Shown: positions 27,054 to 36,045 of the stretch, piece by piece | Position numbering within the stretch: position 1 is the stretch's first letter | Layout of the letters: every line of letters starts with the position of its first letter | From: Kiloniella laminariae | GTDB taxonomy: Bacteria > Pseudomonadota > Alphaproteobacteria > Kiloniellales > Kiloniellaceae | Direction of reading: 5' to 3' | Length of the DNA stretch: 64,000 bases | Assembly: GCF_027214005.1 (NCBI RefSeq) | Contig: NZ_JAPWGY010000002.1 | Location: 859,772 to 923,771, forward strand | Notes under the pieces: generated by a model | Told to the model about the DNA's origin: nothing | Database searches by the model: none | The model's input: the letters and a program-made list of their open reading frames with translations, nothing else | Made by a program: the position numbers and the translations under genes

Positions 27054-27395
27054 ATGGCAATTACGACTTCAGATTTCCAGTCTCATGATACCGTTAACAC
27101 GACCAGCCGCAGTGATGATCCCAAATTCATCATTCATCGCATGATTCTAAGCGACGAATTCAACCATACTCCTGCAGAACACGCCATTATGGCCTGGCTG
27201 ATCAGTCTGCCTTCAGAACTTGATCCAGCTCTTGCAGCCAAACGGCTGGTAAACAAATACGCAGACGACGAAGCCTGCTTTCGCGACGATGCCGTCAAAA
27301 CCCTCAATTTCCTGAGGCAAACAGCAGAGTTCCCGCATGCGCGTCTTTCTTTGTGTAGAAGTAATCACAGAAAGCGGCGACGGTATAACGCCTGA
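27054..27395 (+). CDS. Unrecognised 113-aa protein downstream of the B12 riboswitch
   Basis: I do not recognise a family. GGAGGGAGGAA lies 6-8 bases before the ATG, so the gene is very likely translated. The first 25 residues are polar, then FIIHRMILSDEFNHTPAEHAIMAWLISLP and LDPALAAKRLVNKYADDEACFRDD suggest a small helical domain, and the tail is strongly basic (CRSNHRKRRRYNA). There are no membrane segments and only two Cys. Position behind a cobalamin riboswitch predicts expression when B12 is scarce, which would suit an accessory factor in cobalt/cobalamin supply or a B12-independent replacement; that is inference only. A long hairpin follows 14 bases after the stop. Confidence 0.6.
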   Translation: MAITTSDFQSHDTVNTTSRSDDPKFIIHRMILSDEFNHTPAEHAIMAWLISLPSELDPALAAKRLVNKYADDEACFRDDAVKTLNFLRQTAEFPHARLSLCRSNHRKRRRYNA

Positions 27396-27409
27396 ACATC
27401 ACCAACAAG

Positions 27410-27462
27410 CGGGAGCAGTCTTTTTTCAGCCAAAGCATGAAAGACAACTGCTCCCGTTCTTA
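27410..27462 (+). terminator. Hairpin after the riboswitch-controlled gene
   Basis: CGGGAGCAGT (27410-27419) pairs with ACTGCTCCCG (27447-27456), and GTCTTT/AAAGAC can extend the inner part. Only a weak T-rich tail (TTCTTA) follows, so it may be a terminator or an mRNA-stabilising structure. The remaining bases up to 27636 show no gene. Confidence 0.55.
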
Positions 27463-27636
27463 CCATCTTTGAACAACAGGAAGACGGTGTTTCTGCTTCT
27501 TTTTGGGCGAGGTTCGACAAGGGGAAGAAAATCAAGATAGCTGTTGGGCATTTCTATATCTTTGGCTATACCGGAAGGTCTAACGATCTCTCGATGATGG
27601 ATCGGTTCCAGTGACACTCTAGTCGAAGAGATCCTC

Positions 27637-28941
27637 TTGCCAGAACATTACAGGCGTATCTTACTGCTCACCACTCCCCTCATCCTCTCAAATCTGACCG
27701 TTCCCCTGCTTGGCGCTGTCGATACTGCGGTAATGGGGCATCTGCCTGACCCGGCCTACATAGGAGGGGTAGCGATTGGTGGAACCGTGTTCAGTTTCCT
27801 TTTCTGGGGTTTCGGCTTCCTTAAAATGGGGACTGTAGGATTTGCGGCCCAGGCTTTCGGAGCCGGGAACGTCGCAGAACAACGCGCCGTGTTTCTCCGT
27901 CCTCTTGTCCTGGCTCTCATCTTGGGTAGCTTGCTGGTTCTGCTTCAGGTTCCCTTGCTCAAACTCTGCATTGGCCTGCTTGACGGCAGTAAACAGGTTC
28001 AGGACCTGGCTCTGGAATACAGTTTGATCAGAATCTGGAGCGCTCCGGTTTCTCTGGCCAACTATGCGATTATCGGCTGGCTTCTAGGCAAGGGCGAACC
28101 CAAACTCACCTTTGTCCTTCAACTCGTCATCAACAGTGTTAACATCCTGCTGGATCTGGTTTTTGTCGTTGGATTAGGCTGGGGCGTAGAAGGAGTTGCC
28201 CTGGCCACCGTTATTGCCGAGGTCGTCGGCTTTGCCAGCGGCCTAGCCATCATTCTTTCACATCCCCTTTCTATCAGAAACAGACAGGACTGGGCAGGAG
28301 TTCTGAACCCGGAAAAACTAAAGTCTCTTTTCAAAGTGAACAGGGATATTTTCATCCGTACACTCTGCCTGATCTTCGCCTTTGCCTACTTCACCAGAAT
28401 CAGTGCCAGTTTCGGCGATACAATTCTAGCTGCCAATGCTGTGCTCATTCATTTTCTGTATTTCGCTTCATATGGCCTGGATGGTTTCGCACATGCGGCC
28501 GAGATCACGACAGGGCAGGCAAAGGGCCAAAACAACAACATGGCCTTCCGCTCGGCAGTTAAGGCCAGTTCGCTTCTGGCCATTCTCTCCGCTGTGATTT
28601 TTGCCCTGATTTTTCTTATCTCTGGCCCTTATATCATCAATCTTTTCACGGATATTCCTGAAGTACGTGAGCAGTCCAGACACTATATGATCTGGCTTGT
28701 CCTTATACCGATAGCAGGTGTGGGGGGATTCCAATTCGATGGTATTTTTATTGGCACGACACAAACGCGCGAACTGCGTAACGCCATGATCCAGTCATTA
28801 CTGATCTTTCTGGGCGCCATCACATTGCTGGTGCCCTTGTGGCAGAATAACGGGCTATGGCTTTCGATGTTGCTCTACATGTCGGCCAGAGGCCTTACCC
28901 TTTGGCGCTATTACCCCGGGTTGGCCAAATCAATCGGGTAA
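27637..28941 (+). CDS. MATE-family (DinF-like) multidrug/Na+ antiporter
   Basis: A 434-residue, 12-helix membrane protein with the MATE/DinF features TTPLILSNLTVPLLGAVDTAVMGHL at the N-terminus, GFLKMGTVGFAAQAFGA, and the second half TILAANAVLIHFLYFASYGLDGFAHAAEITTGQAKG. It exports cationic compounds or metabolites in exchange for Na+ or H+. An in-frame stop just upstream forces the start to be TTG 27637, with GAAGAG before it. Whether the B12 riboswitch 600 bases upstream reaches it is unclear because a hairpin intervenes. Convergent with the histidine kinase gene, 3 bases apart. Confidence 0.88.
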   Translation: MPEHYRRILLLTTPLILSNLTVPLLGAVDTAVMGHLPDPAYIGGVAIGGTVFSFLFWGFGFLKMGTVGFAAQAFGAGNVAEQRAVFLRPLVLALILGSLLVLLQVPLLKLCIGLLDGSKQVQDLALEYSLIRIWSAPVSLANYAIIGWLLGKGEPKLTFVLQLVINSVNILLDLVFVVGLGWGVEGVALATVIAEVVGFASGLAIILSHPLSIRNRQDWAGVLNPEKLKSLFKVNRDIFIRTLCLIFAFAYFTRISASFGDTILAANAVLIHFLYFASYGLDGFAHAAEITTGQAKGQNNNMAFRSAVKASSLLAILSAVIFALIFLISGPYIINLFTDIPEVREQSRHYMIWLVLIPIAGVGGFQFDGIFIGTTQTRELRNAMIQSLLIFLGAITLLVPLWQNNGLWLSMLLYMSARGLTLWRYYPGLAKSIG

Positions 28942-28944
28942 TAC

Positions 28945-30501
28945 CTAGTCATCTGACTGCGGCAGAGAAACAACCAGGGAAAGACCTCCATCTCCCCGAT
29001 TTTCAGCACGAACAAAACCACCAATAGCCTCGACATTTCGGCGAACAATCCACAGCCCGATGCCCATGTGGTTCCCCGGGTTGTCTTCCCCGTCGGCCAT
29101 GGGTTTACGTTCGCGATAAGATACATAACGCTCAAAGATTCGCTCAAGCTCGCTGCCCGGAACTCCTGGTCCCCGGTCTCGAACAGCCAATTCAGCCGTT
29201 TTCTTTCCGTTCATCAACTCGACTGAAACGGTCGTTCCACGAGGTGAGGCTTCCAGGGCATTGTCGATAATGTTTTCGATAATGGTCTCCAGAACTTCCT
29301 CACCTGCAAGTACGGTTATTCCATGGTCGATTGCACTTTGCAGGATCAGTCCGCGGGCATTAAAACTCCCGCTATAAGCCTCAAGCATACGTAGCAACAA
29401 AGCGGAAAGATCAATTTTTTCCCGCGGAGGGTTCAGCAACTCTGCCGAAGTGTGTTCCAGCTGTCGCGCCGTGGACACAAGGTTCTCCAGCCGGTCGAGT
29501 GCTTCCTCCACCACCTGCAAAGCCCGGCGTCCCCGCTTGTTGTCCAGATCAACCGTGCGGTTGAGCGGTTCCAGTGCTTGCCGGATAATTGCCAGGGGCG
29601 TTTTAAACGCATGTGCGTTGTCTTCTGCCGCCCGCCTGATGGAATCAGAGGATTCCTGCAGGGTTTGTGTCATCTTGTCAAACTCATGCGCAACAGGTTC
29701 GAGTTCAGGCACTCTGTTCTCAACAGAAAAACTGCTCTTCCCTGCCCGCCCCTCTCTGATTCCTCTGGCCAGATCGCGAAAACGGGTCAGGTCGCGCCAT
29801 ACGGTGAAAACGAGAAAGGTGAGGATCAAAGCCATACCCAGATAGATCCCGGCAGCGATCTGCACCTCCAGGGTTTTCCAATAGGGTTGGCCGATAGAAG
29901 AACCGAGAAAGGCTTCTGCTGACTGGGTCGCAATAACCACCCAACAACCTGCTTCGGTTTGAATAGCTGTCATCGAAGTAAGCAGCTCTTCAATTCCGCT
30001 GGGGCGTAGATGGCGCAAGGCCATGGGGCGCTCTATCAAACAGCTGGCTGTCAGGTTATCAAAAACCCCCTGCTCGATCAGTGTTTCCTTTTCCTTTCGG
30101 AGAGCATCCGTCGAAAGGCGAGGTTCAGAAGCGACAAAGAAGACTCCCTGGCTTCCCTGTTCCCCTATCGGTCGGAAGAGAATCTTGATGCCGTTGTTCT
30201 TTGTCGCAAGACGCTGAATTTCTTCCGGCAATTCCAGTAGCGTGGAAGGTCCGGCACTCTCAAGCATCGGGCGCAGGCTTTCGGCCATGAGCCGCCCCTG
30301 TTCACGCACAGCATTGAGAACGATGTGCTGACGATCCAGATCTGCCTGGCGAAATTCCTGATAGAGCAACGCTGGAACAGCAAAGAACACCAGCACCATA
30401 ATCACAAACTTGGCAAAGAGCGAATGCACTGCCCGATTCAGGGGCGATCGCCTGACCTTGTATCCAGCTGCTGTTTGGCTCAATGCACTCTTTGTGTTCA
30501 C
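28945..30501 (-). CDS. Sensor histidine kinase (ChvG-like)
   Basis: The 518-residue protein has a basic cytoplasmic N-terminus, TM1 (FAKFVIMVLVFFAVPALLY), a periplasmic domain of about 190 residues, TM2 (IAAGIYLGMALILTFLVFTV), a HAMP-like linker, an H-box with DNAHAFKTPLAIIRQALE, and HATPase boxes IIENIIDNALEASP, RDRGPGVPG and GIGLWIVRR. Topology resembles ChvG/ExoS, the envelope-stress and acid sensor of alphaproteobacteria, but hprK and the PTS genes usually next to chvG are missing. It starts with GTG 15 bases after the response regulator stop. Confidence 0.85.
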   Translation of the reverse strand: MNTKSALSQTAAGYKVRRSPLNRAVHSLFAKFVIMVLVFFAVPALLYQEFRQADLDRQHIVLNAVREQGRLMAESLRPMLESAGPSTLLELPEEIQRLATKNNGIKILFRPIGEQGSQGVFFVASEPRLSTDALRKEKETLIEQGVFDNLTASCLIERPMALRHLRPSGIEELLTSMTAIQTEAGCWVVIATQSAEAFLGSSIGQPYWKTLEVQIAAGIYLGMALILTFLVFTVWRDLTRFRDLARGIREGRAGKSSFSVENRVPELEPVAHEFDKMTQTLQESSDSIRRAAEDNAHAFKTPLAIIRQALEPLNRTVDLDNKRGRRALQVVEEALDRLENLVSTARQLEHTSAELLNPPREKIDLSALLLRMLEAYSGSFNARGLILQSAIDHGITVLAGEEVLETIIENIIDNALEASPRGTTVSVELMNGKKTAELAVRDRGPGVPGSELERIFERYVSYRERKPMADGEDNPGNHMGIGLWIVRRNVEAIGGFVRAENRGDGGLSLVVSLPQSDD

Positions 30502-30516
30502 GTTATCGCTGCCAGA

Positions 30517-31299
30517 CTATTCCGGTGTTCCGGTAGCCCCGGCAGGACGCCAGCGATACCCAAATCCGGGATAATTCTCGATCTGCTCAAAGCTGTCGTC
30601 GAGCTCTCGAAATTTCTTGCGGATACGTTTGATAAAAGAGCGAACGTTCGCTTTGTACCCATCAGAACCATATCCCGCGACAAAGTCCTTGCCGTGAACA
30701 AGGTCATATATCTGCCTGTAGCTGATATCATTTCCTTCATTACCAGCTAGAAAGCAGACAATGGCAAACTCGGTCAGGGTCAGATCAAGCTGCTCTCCTT
30801 TCCAATAGGCCCGTCTGATGTCTTCACGAATTTCAAGGCCACCGACCTTGGCGCTAGAAGGCGAATTCGGCAGAGAATCATCTTCATGCGTAGAAAGTAT
30901 ACCTTTCGTCCCTTCGGAAATCAGCCGAAGGCGCTGTAAAATAATCGGCAGTCGGCGTGACTTGTCTATAAAATCTACCGCGCCCCATCGCAGGGCAGCC
31001 TCTTCATAGATTTCATCACTCAGCATGGTCAGAAAAATGACGGGATTATCCATGCGGGCTTCGCGCAAGCGACGCAACACAGCCAAGCCGTCCAGACCAG
31101 GCATCCGCCAGTCCAGAAGAATGGGGTCGAGAGAAGGCTCATTTAACAGAAAGCTCAAGACATCTGACCCATTGTCAAAGTCCACAACATCGAAGCCTTC
31201 TTCAGCCAGATTTAGCCCAAGCGACTCACGAAAAAGGTCATCATCATCGACCAAGATCACTCGTGGGCTGGCGATTTCTTTTACTGCATTAGCCAACAT
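30517..31299 (-). CDS. OmpR-family response regulator (ChvI-like)
   Basis: At 260 residues, the receiver has VILVDDDDLFRESLGLN, acceptor Asp in ILLDWRMPGLDG, Thr in IFLTMLSD and Lys in DFIDKSRR. A 40-residue Ser-rich linker leads to a winged-helix domain: LDLTLTEFAIVCFLAGNEGNDISYRQIYDLVHG and NVRSFIKRIRKKFRELD, ending GFGYRW. The partner is the histidine kinase directly downstream. GGGAGAA lies before the ATG. The upstream lipoprotein gene is 45 bases away on the same strand and probably in the same unit. Confidence 0.88.
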   Translation of the reverse strand: MLANAVKEIASPRVILVDDDDLFRESLGLNLAEEGFDVVDFDNGSDVLSFLLNEPSLDPILLDWRMPGLDGLAVLRRLREARMDNPVIFLTMLSDEIYEEAALRWGAVDFIDKSRRLPIILQRLRLISEGTKGILSTHEDDSLPNSPSSAKVGGLEIREDIRRAYWKGEQLDLTLTEFAIVCFLAGNEGNDISYRQIYDLVHGKDFVAGYGSDGYKANVRSFIKRIRKKFRELDDSFEQIENYPGFGYRWRPAGATGTPE

Positions 31300-31344
31300 C
31301 GTTTTCTCCCGCGAATAAAAAACATCTCAATTTCATTGTCTGCG

Positions 31345-32121
31345 CTATCTCTGGTCCGGAATGACCAGTAAAGTACCATTTTTGTTCAAATGAGGCTGTC
31401 TTGCCTGTTTTCCATTACTTGCTGGCAACTCGCGCAACAGGGACGCCTTATTGACCAGCTGAAGGAAACAAGCCTGAATTTCTTCTGGCCCCAATGCGTT
31501 TGGCTTACTCGGTTCCCCGCCCCCGGATAGTGCCGGCACTTTCTGAGAAGCCGGCTCATCAGAGGAGGTCTCTTTCTGATCAAGTCTGGCGCCTTCATAG
31601 GTCAGCACTCTGTAATCCCCTGCCTGATCCAGCTTGGGATAGAAGAAAACCTGCAAGCTGCAGCTCTGTGTATCATATCCCCAGACCCGTGCAGGATACA
31701 CGTCCCTGATCCACACCGGCTGCCCGAGTTCCTGTTTCACTTCAAGGAATGTCTTTCCCAATAGCAATTGCACATCAGCATCCCTCTCGCCTGTAAGATC
31801 CGTATTTTCTGTATGCAAACCAAGATTCGCAATTTGCGGCGGAAGGGCAGGAACAGTCGCCGGGCGCCATTTGGGTTTTGGATAGGGAAGATCGGGAACA
31901 GCTTCCGGCTCGAACGGCTGATTGCCTCGTGTGGCGATCTGGGACGCGGTCAAACTGGTTTGCGCCTCTGCCCCTGCCTCGGAACCAGAAGGATCGCGGC
32001 CAGACAACAAGGTGCTACAGCCTGCAAGCAACAACAGGAGCGCCGAAAGCCACAGAAATCGTAACGCCTCCCCCGGATTGCCCATACCTCGAAAATATCC
32101 CGCTATTAAGTGTCTCATCAC
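31345..32121 (-). CDS. Predicted lipoprotein with BamE/SmpA-like C-terminal segment
   Basis: A lipobox LLLLAGCS follows a hydrophobic stretch (FLWLSALLLLLAGC), so the mature protein would be lipidated near residue 35. A Pro-rich linker leads to LLGKTFLEVKQELGQPVWIRDVYPARVWGYDTQSCSLQVFFYPK, which has the arrangement of a SmpA/OmlA (BamE-like) domain; the tail is Ser/Pro-rich and ends in polar residues. Function is unknown; sensing or assembling outer membrane components is a guess from the fold-like pattern and from its place before a two-component system. The start is uncertain (32121, 32118 or 32085); none has good ribosome-site spacing. Confidence 0.72.
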   Translation of the reverse strand: MMRHLIAGYFRGMGNPGEALRFLWLSALLLLLAGCSTLLSGRDPSGSEAGAEAQTSLTASQIATRGNQPFEPEAVPDLPYPKPKWRPATVPALPPQIANLGLHTENTDLTGERDADVQLLLGKTFLEVKQELGQPVWIRDVYPARVWGYDTQSCSLQVFFYPKLDQAGDYRVLTYEGARLDQKETSSDEPASQKVPALSGGGEPSKPNALGPEEIQACFLQLVNKASLLRELPASNGKQARQPHLNKNGTLLVIPDQR

Positions 32122-32339
32122 GTGTGCACTGGTTATCCCATATCGACACGAGCCCCTCAGGGCTTGTGTTTATTTTGTGGCCGAAAGGCACATCAAACGG
32201 TCCTTAAGGTGGCAACAGCCCCTGCTCGGCAGATCCAGAGCCGGGTTCTCTTGCCTCTGTGAATATGACGAGTCAGCAGTCTTGAGAAAAAACAGGACCA
32301 TAATAAGGCATTTTGCCCAGAAGACTGGAAAAAACCACT

Positions 32340-32374
32340 CAAAACAAAATCAGGAGCCTGAAGCTCCTGATTCC
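32340..32374 (-). terminator. Terminator of the UDP-glucuronate epimerase gene
   Basis: A perfect 10-bp stem (32348-32357 with 32363-32372) closes a 5-base loop. On the minus strand it lies about 20 bases past the epimerase stop and is followed by a T-rich run. Confidence 0.85.
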
Positions 32375-32394
32375 AATCTCTTTTTTTGCTGGGC

Positions 32395-33378
32395 TTAAAC
32401 CTTGTGATACTCACGATACCACTGAACAAACCTTGGCAAGCCTTCACGAATTTTCACCTTGGGTTCAAACCCCAGCTCCTTTTGCGATATATCAATATCC
32501 GCATAGGTCTCTTTGACATCACCGGGTTGCATTTCCCTGAAATTCTTGATGGCCTCTCGTCCGCAGGCCTCTTCGATCACCCCGATATAATCCATCAGGG
32601 TCTCGGTATTGTTATTTCCCAGATTGTAGACCTTGTGGGGCCGGCCCGGTACCGGTGCGACAGGCACTCTGTCCAGAGCCGAAATGACACCACTTACGAT
32701 ATCATCAATATAGGTAAAATCCCTGCGCATCTCGCCATTATTGAATACATCAATCGGCTTTCCCTCAAGAATAGCCTTGGTGAAGAGGTAGGCCGCCATA
32801 TCCGGACGCCCCCAGGGTCCATAGACCGTAAAGAACCGCAAACCGGTCATCGGCATCCGATAAAGATGTGCATAACAATCCGACATCAACTCACAAGAAC
32901 GCTTGGTCGCGGCATAAAGAGAAACCGGGTTATCAACAGGATCTTCAACAGAAAATGGCATCTTTGTATTGCCGCCATAAACCGAAGACGAACTGGCATA
33001 GACAAGATGCTGGAAATTGGGAAGGCGTCGACAAGCCTCCATAACCACCAGATGTCCCATGGAGTTTGCTTCGATATAGGCAAAGGGATTGGTCAGGGAA
33101 TACCGAACACCGGCTTGAGCGGCAAGATGTACTGCGCCTGTAATATCAGGGTTTGCTTCACAAAGCGTAGGAAGAGCTTCCCGGTCAGAAATATCGAGTT
33201 TGTGAAAGCTGAAATCACTCTCACGATCTTCCAGACGCTTCAACCGGGCTTTCTTCAGATTTACATCATAATAGTCATTAAGGTTATCAACCCCGACCAC
33301 GCGTTCACCCCGGTCCAGCAAGGCATGAATAAGCGTCGACCCAATAAATCCGGCAGCTCCAGTTACAAGTACAGCCAC
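32395..33378 (-). CDS. UDP-glucuronate 4-epimerase (extended SDR)
   Basis: A 327-residue extended short-chain dehydrogenase. VTGAAGFIGSTLIHALL is the NAD+ site; AQAGVRYSLTNPFAYIEANSMG is typical of the LpsL/CapI group; SSSSVYGGN with YAATKRSCELM gives the Ser/Tyr/Lys catalytic set. TDP/UDP-sugar 4-epimerases of this group make UDP-galacturonate for LPS core or capsule. It is divergent from a glycosyltransferase and near waaA, which supports an envelope polysaccharide role. The gene is monocistronic, with its own terminator. Confidence 0.87.
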   Translation of the reverse strand: MAVLVTGAAGFIGSTLIHALLDRGERVVGVDNLNDYYDVNLKKARLKRLEDRESDFSFHKLDISDREALPTLCEANPDITGAVHLAAQAGVRYSLTNPFAYIEANSMGHLVVMEACRRLPNFQHLVYASSSSVYGGNTKMPFSVEDPVDNPVSLYAATKRSCELMSDCYAHLYRMPMTGLRFFTVYGPWGRPDMAAYLFTKAILEGKPIDVFNNGEMRRDFTYIDDIVSGVISALDRVPVAPVPGRPHKVYNLGNNNTETLMDYIGVIEEACGREAIKNFREMQPGDVKETYADIDISQKELGFEPKVKIREGLPRFVQWYREYHKV

Positions 33379-33620
33379 AAAATCGCTCCGTTTTTCCTGA
33401 TTTCTTTGCCCAGATATACGTCTGTGATGGAATTATCGCAAGTCAAGAAACTATCGCCCTGGAGACATTGCAAGCGGGGGGATAAATCGTTATGGAGGGG
33501 GGAGAGAATGCGGAAAAAACAACTAACACGTTTTCGTCCTCGCCGGATGGCTATATGCTGTCCCAAATCCGGTGCGTCTCTTCCAAAACAATAGCCAAGA
33601 CACAACCCAGCAGGACCCGA

Positions 33621-34748
33621 ATGAAAATCTGCCAAATCTGCGCTGTAGACTTCTCCCTCTATCATATGCTCTTGCCCTTGATGAAAGGGATGAGAGAAGC
33701 CGGACACGATGTTGTGGGGGTCTGCAGCGAAGGACCGCTCGTCGAAAAGATCAGGGCAGAAGGTTTTCAGGTTGAGACCGTCGAGATCGAGCGCAGCATG
33801 AATCTCCTGTCTCATGCAAAATCTTTCCAGCAATTGACAGCCCTCTTCAAAAACGAGAAATTCGACCTTGTTCACGCCCATACACCAGTTGCCTCACTGA
33901 TCGCACGTTTTGCCGCAAAAGCTGCCAGGGTCCCGAACATAGCCTATACGGCGCATGGCTTTTACTTCCATGACAACATGCCACCCCTGAAGCGCAACCT
34001 CTTCCTGAGCCTGGAGTGGCTTGCCGGACGTCAGACCAACGCCTTGATGACACAGGCACAAGAAGATGCTGAAACGGCAAAGCGATACAATCTCTGCCCG
34101 AAGGGAACGATCACAGCCATTGGCAACGGTGTTGACACGACCCGTTTTTATCCTGCAACCCCGAAATCCTATCGAAAAGCCTTGCGCACGGAATTTGGGG
34201 CACAAGAAGATGAAACAGTCATTCTGATGGTCGGGCGACTGGTCCGGGAGAAAGGCTATGTCGAACTAGTCCAGGCGATGCGCAAGGTTGATGCCACACT
34301 CTGGATTGTCGGAAGCCGTCTGGACAGCGATCATGCGTCAGACATCAACGAAGCTATTTCACTTGCAGAAACAGATCCCAAGCTCAAAAAACGCATCCGT
34401 TTCCTCGGCTACCGGACAGACGTAAACCAGATCATGCGGGCCTGTGATATTTTCACCCTTCCCTCGCACCGCGAAGGCATGCCACGCTCCATTATCGAGG
34501 CAATGATGACTGGCCTGCCCGTTGTCGCAACGGACATCCGGGGATCCCGCGAAGAAGTACTCGATGGGACGACCGGCATCCTGGTCCCTGTCCAGTCCCC
34601 TGACAAGCTTGCAGATGCACTATGCCGTCTGGTCAACAGCCCCAAACTTCGGGAGAATATGGGCAATGCCGGGCGCGAACGTGCCCTTGAGCTTTATGAC
34701 GAGCAAAAGGTGATTGCTCGTCAGCTTGAAATTCTGCAGTTGGGGTAA
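33621..34748 (+). CDS. Glycosyltransferase family 4 protein
   Basis: The 375-residue GT-B protein begins MKICQICAVDFSLYHMLLPL, with a glycosyltransferase 4-like N-domain, and has LVHAHTPVASLIARFAAKAARV, VGRLVREKGYVELVQAM and LPSHREGMPRSIIEAMMTGLPVVATDIRGSRE, containing the E-x7-E nucleotide-sugar motif. It would transfer a sugar to LPS or another envelope glycan; donor and acceptor are unknown. ATG 33621 with AGGA 6-9 bases upstream is chosen over a longer frame. The next gene, waaA, starts 10 bases after its stop, so they form an operon. Confidence 0.88.
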   Translation: MKICQICAVDFSLYHMLLPLMKGMREAGHDVVGVCSEGPLVEKIRAEGFQVETVEIERSMNLLSHAKSFQQLTALFKNEKFDLVHAHTPVASLIARFAAKAARVPNIAYTAHGFYFHDNMPPLKRNLFLSLEWLAGRQTNALMTQAQEDAETAKRYNLCPKGTITAIGNGVDTTRFYPATPKSYRKALRTEFGAQEDETVILMVGRLVREKGYVELVQAMRKVDATLWIVGSRLDSDHASDINEAISLAETDPKLKKRIRFLGYRTDVNQIMRACDIFTLPSHREGMPRSIIEAMMTGLPVVATDIRGSREEVLDGTTGILVPVQSPDKLADALCRLVNSPKLRENMGNAGRERALELYDEQKVIARQLEILQLG

Positions 34749-34758
34749 AAACGTCTCG

Positions 34759-36045
34759 ATGACCTCGTTTTTGACCAAAATCACTGTCGGAATTTACGGT
34801 TGCACAGCCAGTTTTCTGACACCTGTGGTTAAACATCATCTCAGAAAAAGAAGAACCCGCGGGAAGGAACACCCGCAACGCCACAACGAGCGGCTGGGGT
34901 ATGCTGGCGAGCCCCGCCCGACAGGAAAGCTGATCTGGATTCATGGTGCATCTGTCGGAGAGTCTCTTTCAATTCTGCCTCTGATTGAAGAACTGAACAA
35001 ACAACAGTCTGATCTGAACTTTCTGGTAACAACCGGCACGCTAACCTCTGCACAACTCATGGCGCAACGACTGCCAACAAATGCGCGACATCAATTTATT
35101 CCGGTCGATCTGCCTGCTGCCGTTGAACGTTTTATAACGCATTGGAAACCTGATCTGGGTCTCATCGTTGAATCAGAACTTTGGCCACAACTGATCTTTC
35201 GCGCCTGCCAGCACAAGGTTCCCCTGCTTCTGGTCAACGGACGCATGTCTGGGAAATCCCTGCGATCATGGCTACGAGTACCCTTTTTCATACGTGATCT
35301 TCTTGGATGCTTTCGGTTGATCCTGGCACAATCCCGGCAGGATGCCCGACACTTTGAACAGCTCGGTGCCCCGCGTGTAAAAGACAGCGGGAATTTGAAA
35401 TTCGCAGCACTTCCCCTGTTAAAGAGTCAAGACGATCTAGAGGAACTGCGCAAGCACATCGCCAACAGACCGATCTGGTTCGCCAGCTCAACCCACAGAA
35501 CCGAAGAGATCTTCCTCGCAAAAGTCCAACAAAAACTCCAAAAGAGACTCCCCGGACTTCTCTGCATCATCGCCCCACGTCATCCCGAGCGTGGAGAGGA
35601 AATCCTGACAGAAATTCGGGCCGAGAGCTTAACGATCAGCTCTCGCAGCAAAAAAGAAGATATCACAGATAAAACCGATATCTATCTTGCCGACACACTC
35701 GGCGAGCTCGGCCTCTTTTATGAACTGTCCCCCGTGGTTGTCATCGGCGGGTCCCTGTTGCGTAAAGGAGGACAAAACCTCCTTGAACCAGCCCGGCAAA
35801 ACTGTGCTGTGGTCTGTGGTCCGGAAATGCAAAATTTTCAGGAAATCAGTGATGCGATGGTCTCCGCCGGGGCGGTAATCAAGCTCCAGTCAATTGATGA
35901 GCTCGAAAACTGCCTTTTCTCACTTTTAAATAATCCTGAAAGATGTCAGGCCCTCGCTGGCACAGCAAAAAATTATATGGAAAGCAAAGGCCGGGAAATT
36001 CATCAGATCGCCCAAGCTGTTCTCCAGGAACTACCACGCTCCTGA
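34759..36045 (+). CDS. waaA: 3-deoxy-D-manno-octulosonic acid transferase (Kdo transferase)
   Basis: A 428-residue inner-membrane GT30 enzyme adding Kdo to lipid IVA. Family motifs: N-terminal membrane anchor, LIWIHGASVGESLSILPLI with the conserved Glu, LVTTGTLTSAQLMAQRLP, DLGLIVESELWPQLI, LLLVNGRMS, FASSTHRTEEIF, IAPRHPERGEEI and GGSLLRKGGQNLLEPA. The 3' end overlaps the convergent deacetylase gene by 15 bases. Presence of waaA confirms an LPS-bearing Gram-negative. Whether it is mono- or bifunctional cannot be read. Confidence 0.93.
   Translation: MTSFLTKITVGIYGCTASFLTPVVKHHLRKRRTRGKEHPQRHNERLGYAGEPRPTGKLIWIHGASVGESLSILPLIEELNKQQSDLNFLVTTGTLTSAQLMAQRLPTNARHQFIPVDLPAAVERFITHWKPDLGLIVESELWPQLIFRACQHKVPLLLVNGRMSGKSLRSWLRVPFFIRDLLGCFRLILAQSRQDARHFEQLGAPRVKDSGNLKFAALPLLKSQDDLEELRKHIANRPIWFASSTHRTEEIFLAKVQQKLQKRLPGLLCIIAPRHPERGEEILTEIRAESLTISSRSKKEDITDKTDIYLADTLGELGLFYELSPVVVIGGSLLRKGGQNLLEPARQNCAVVCGPEMQNFQEISDAMVSAGAVIKLQSIDELENCLFSLLNNPERCQALAGTAKNYMESKGREIHQIAQAVLQELPRS

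Noticed and set aside
27337..27540. 67-aa open frame overlapping the riboswitch-controlled gene
   Set aside because: It runs through the hairpin at 27410-27456, has no ribosome site, and its sequence shows no family features.
28942..28944. Terminator between the MATE and histidine kinase genes
   Set aside because: The convergent stop codons are three bases apart and no hairpin with T-tract was visible.
32386..33594. 402-aa open frame on the plus strand
   Set aside because: It is antisense to the UDP-glucuronate epimerase, whose NAD and catalytic motifs are intact.
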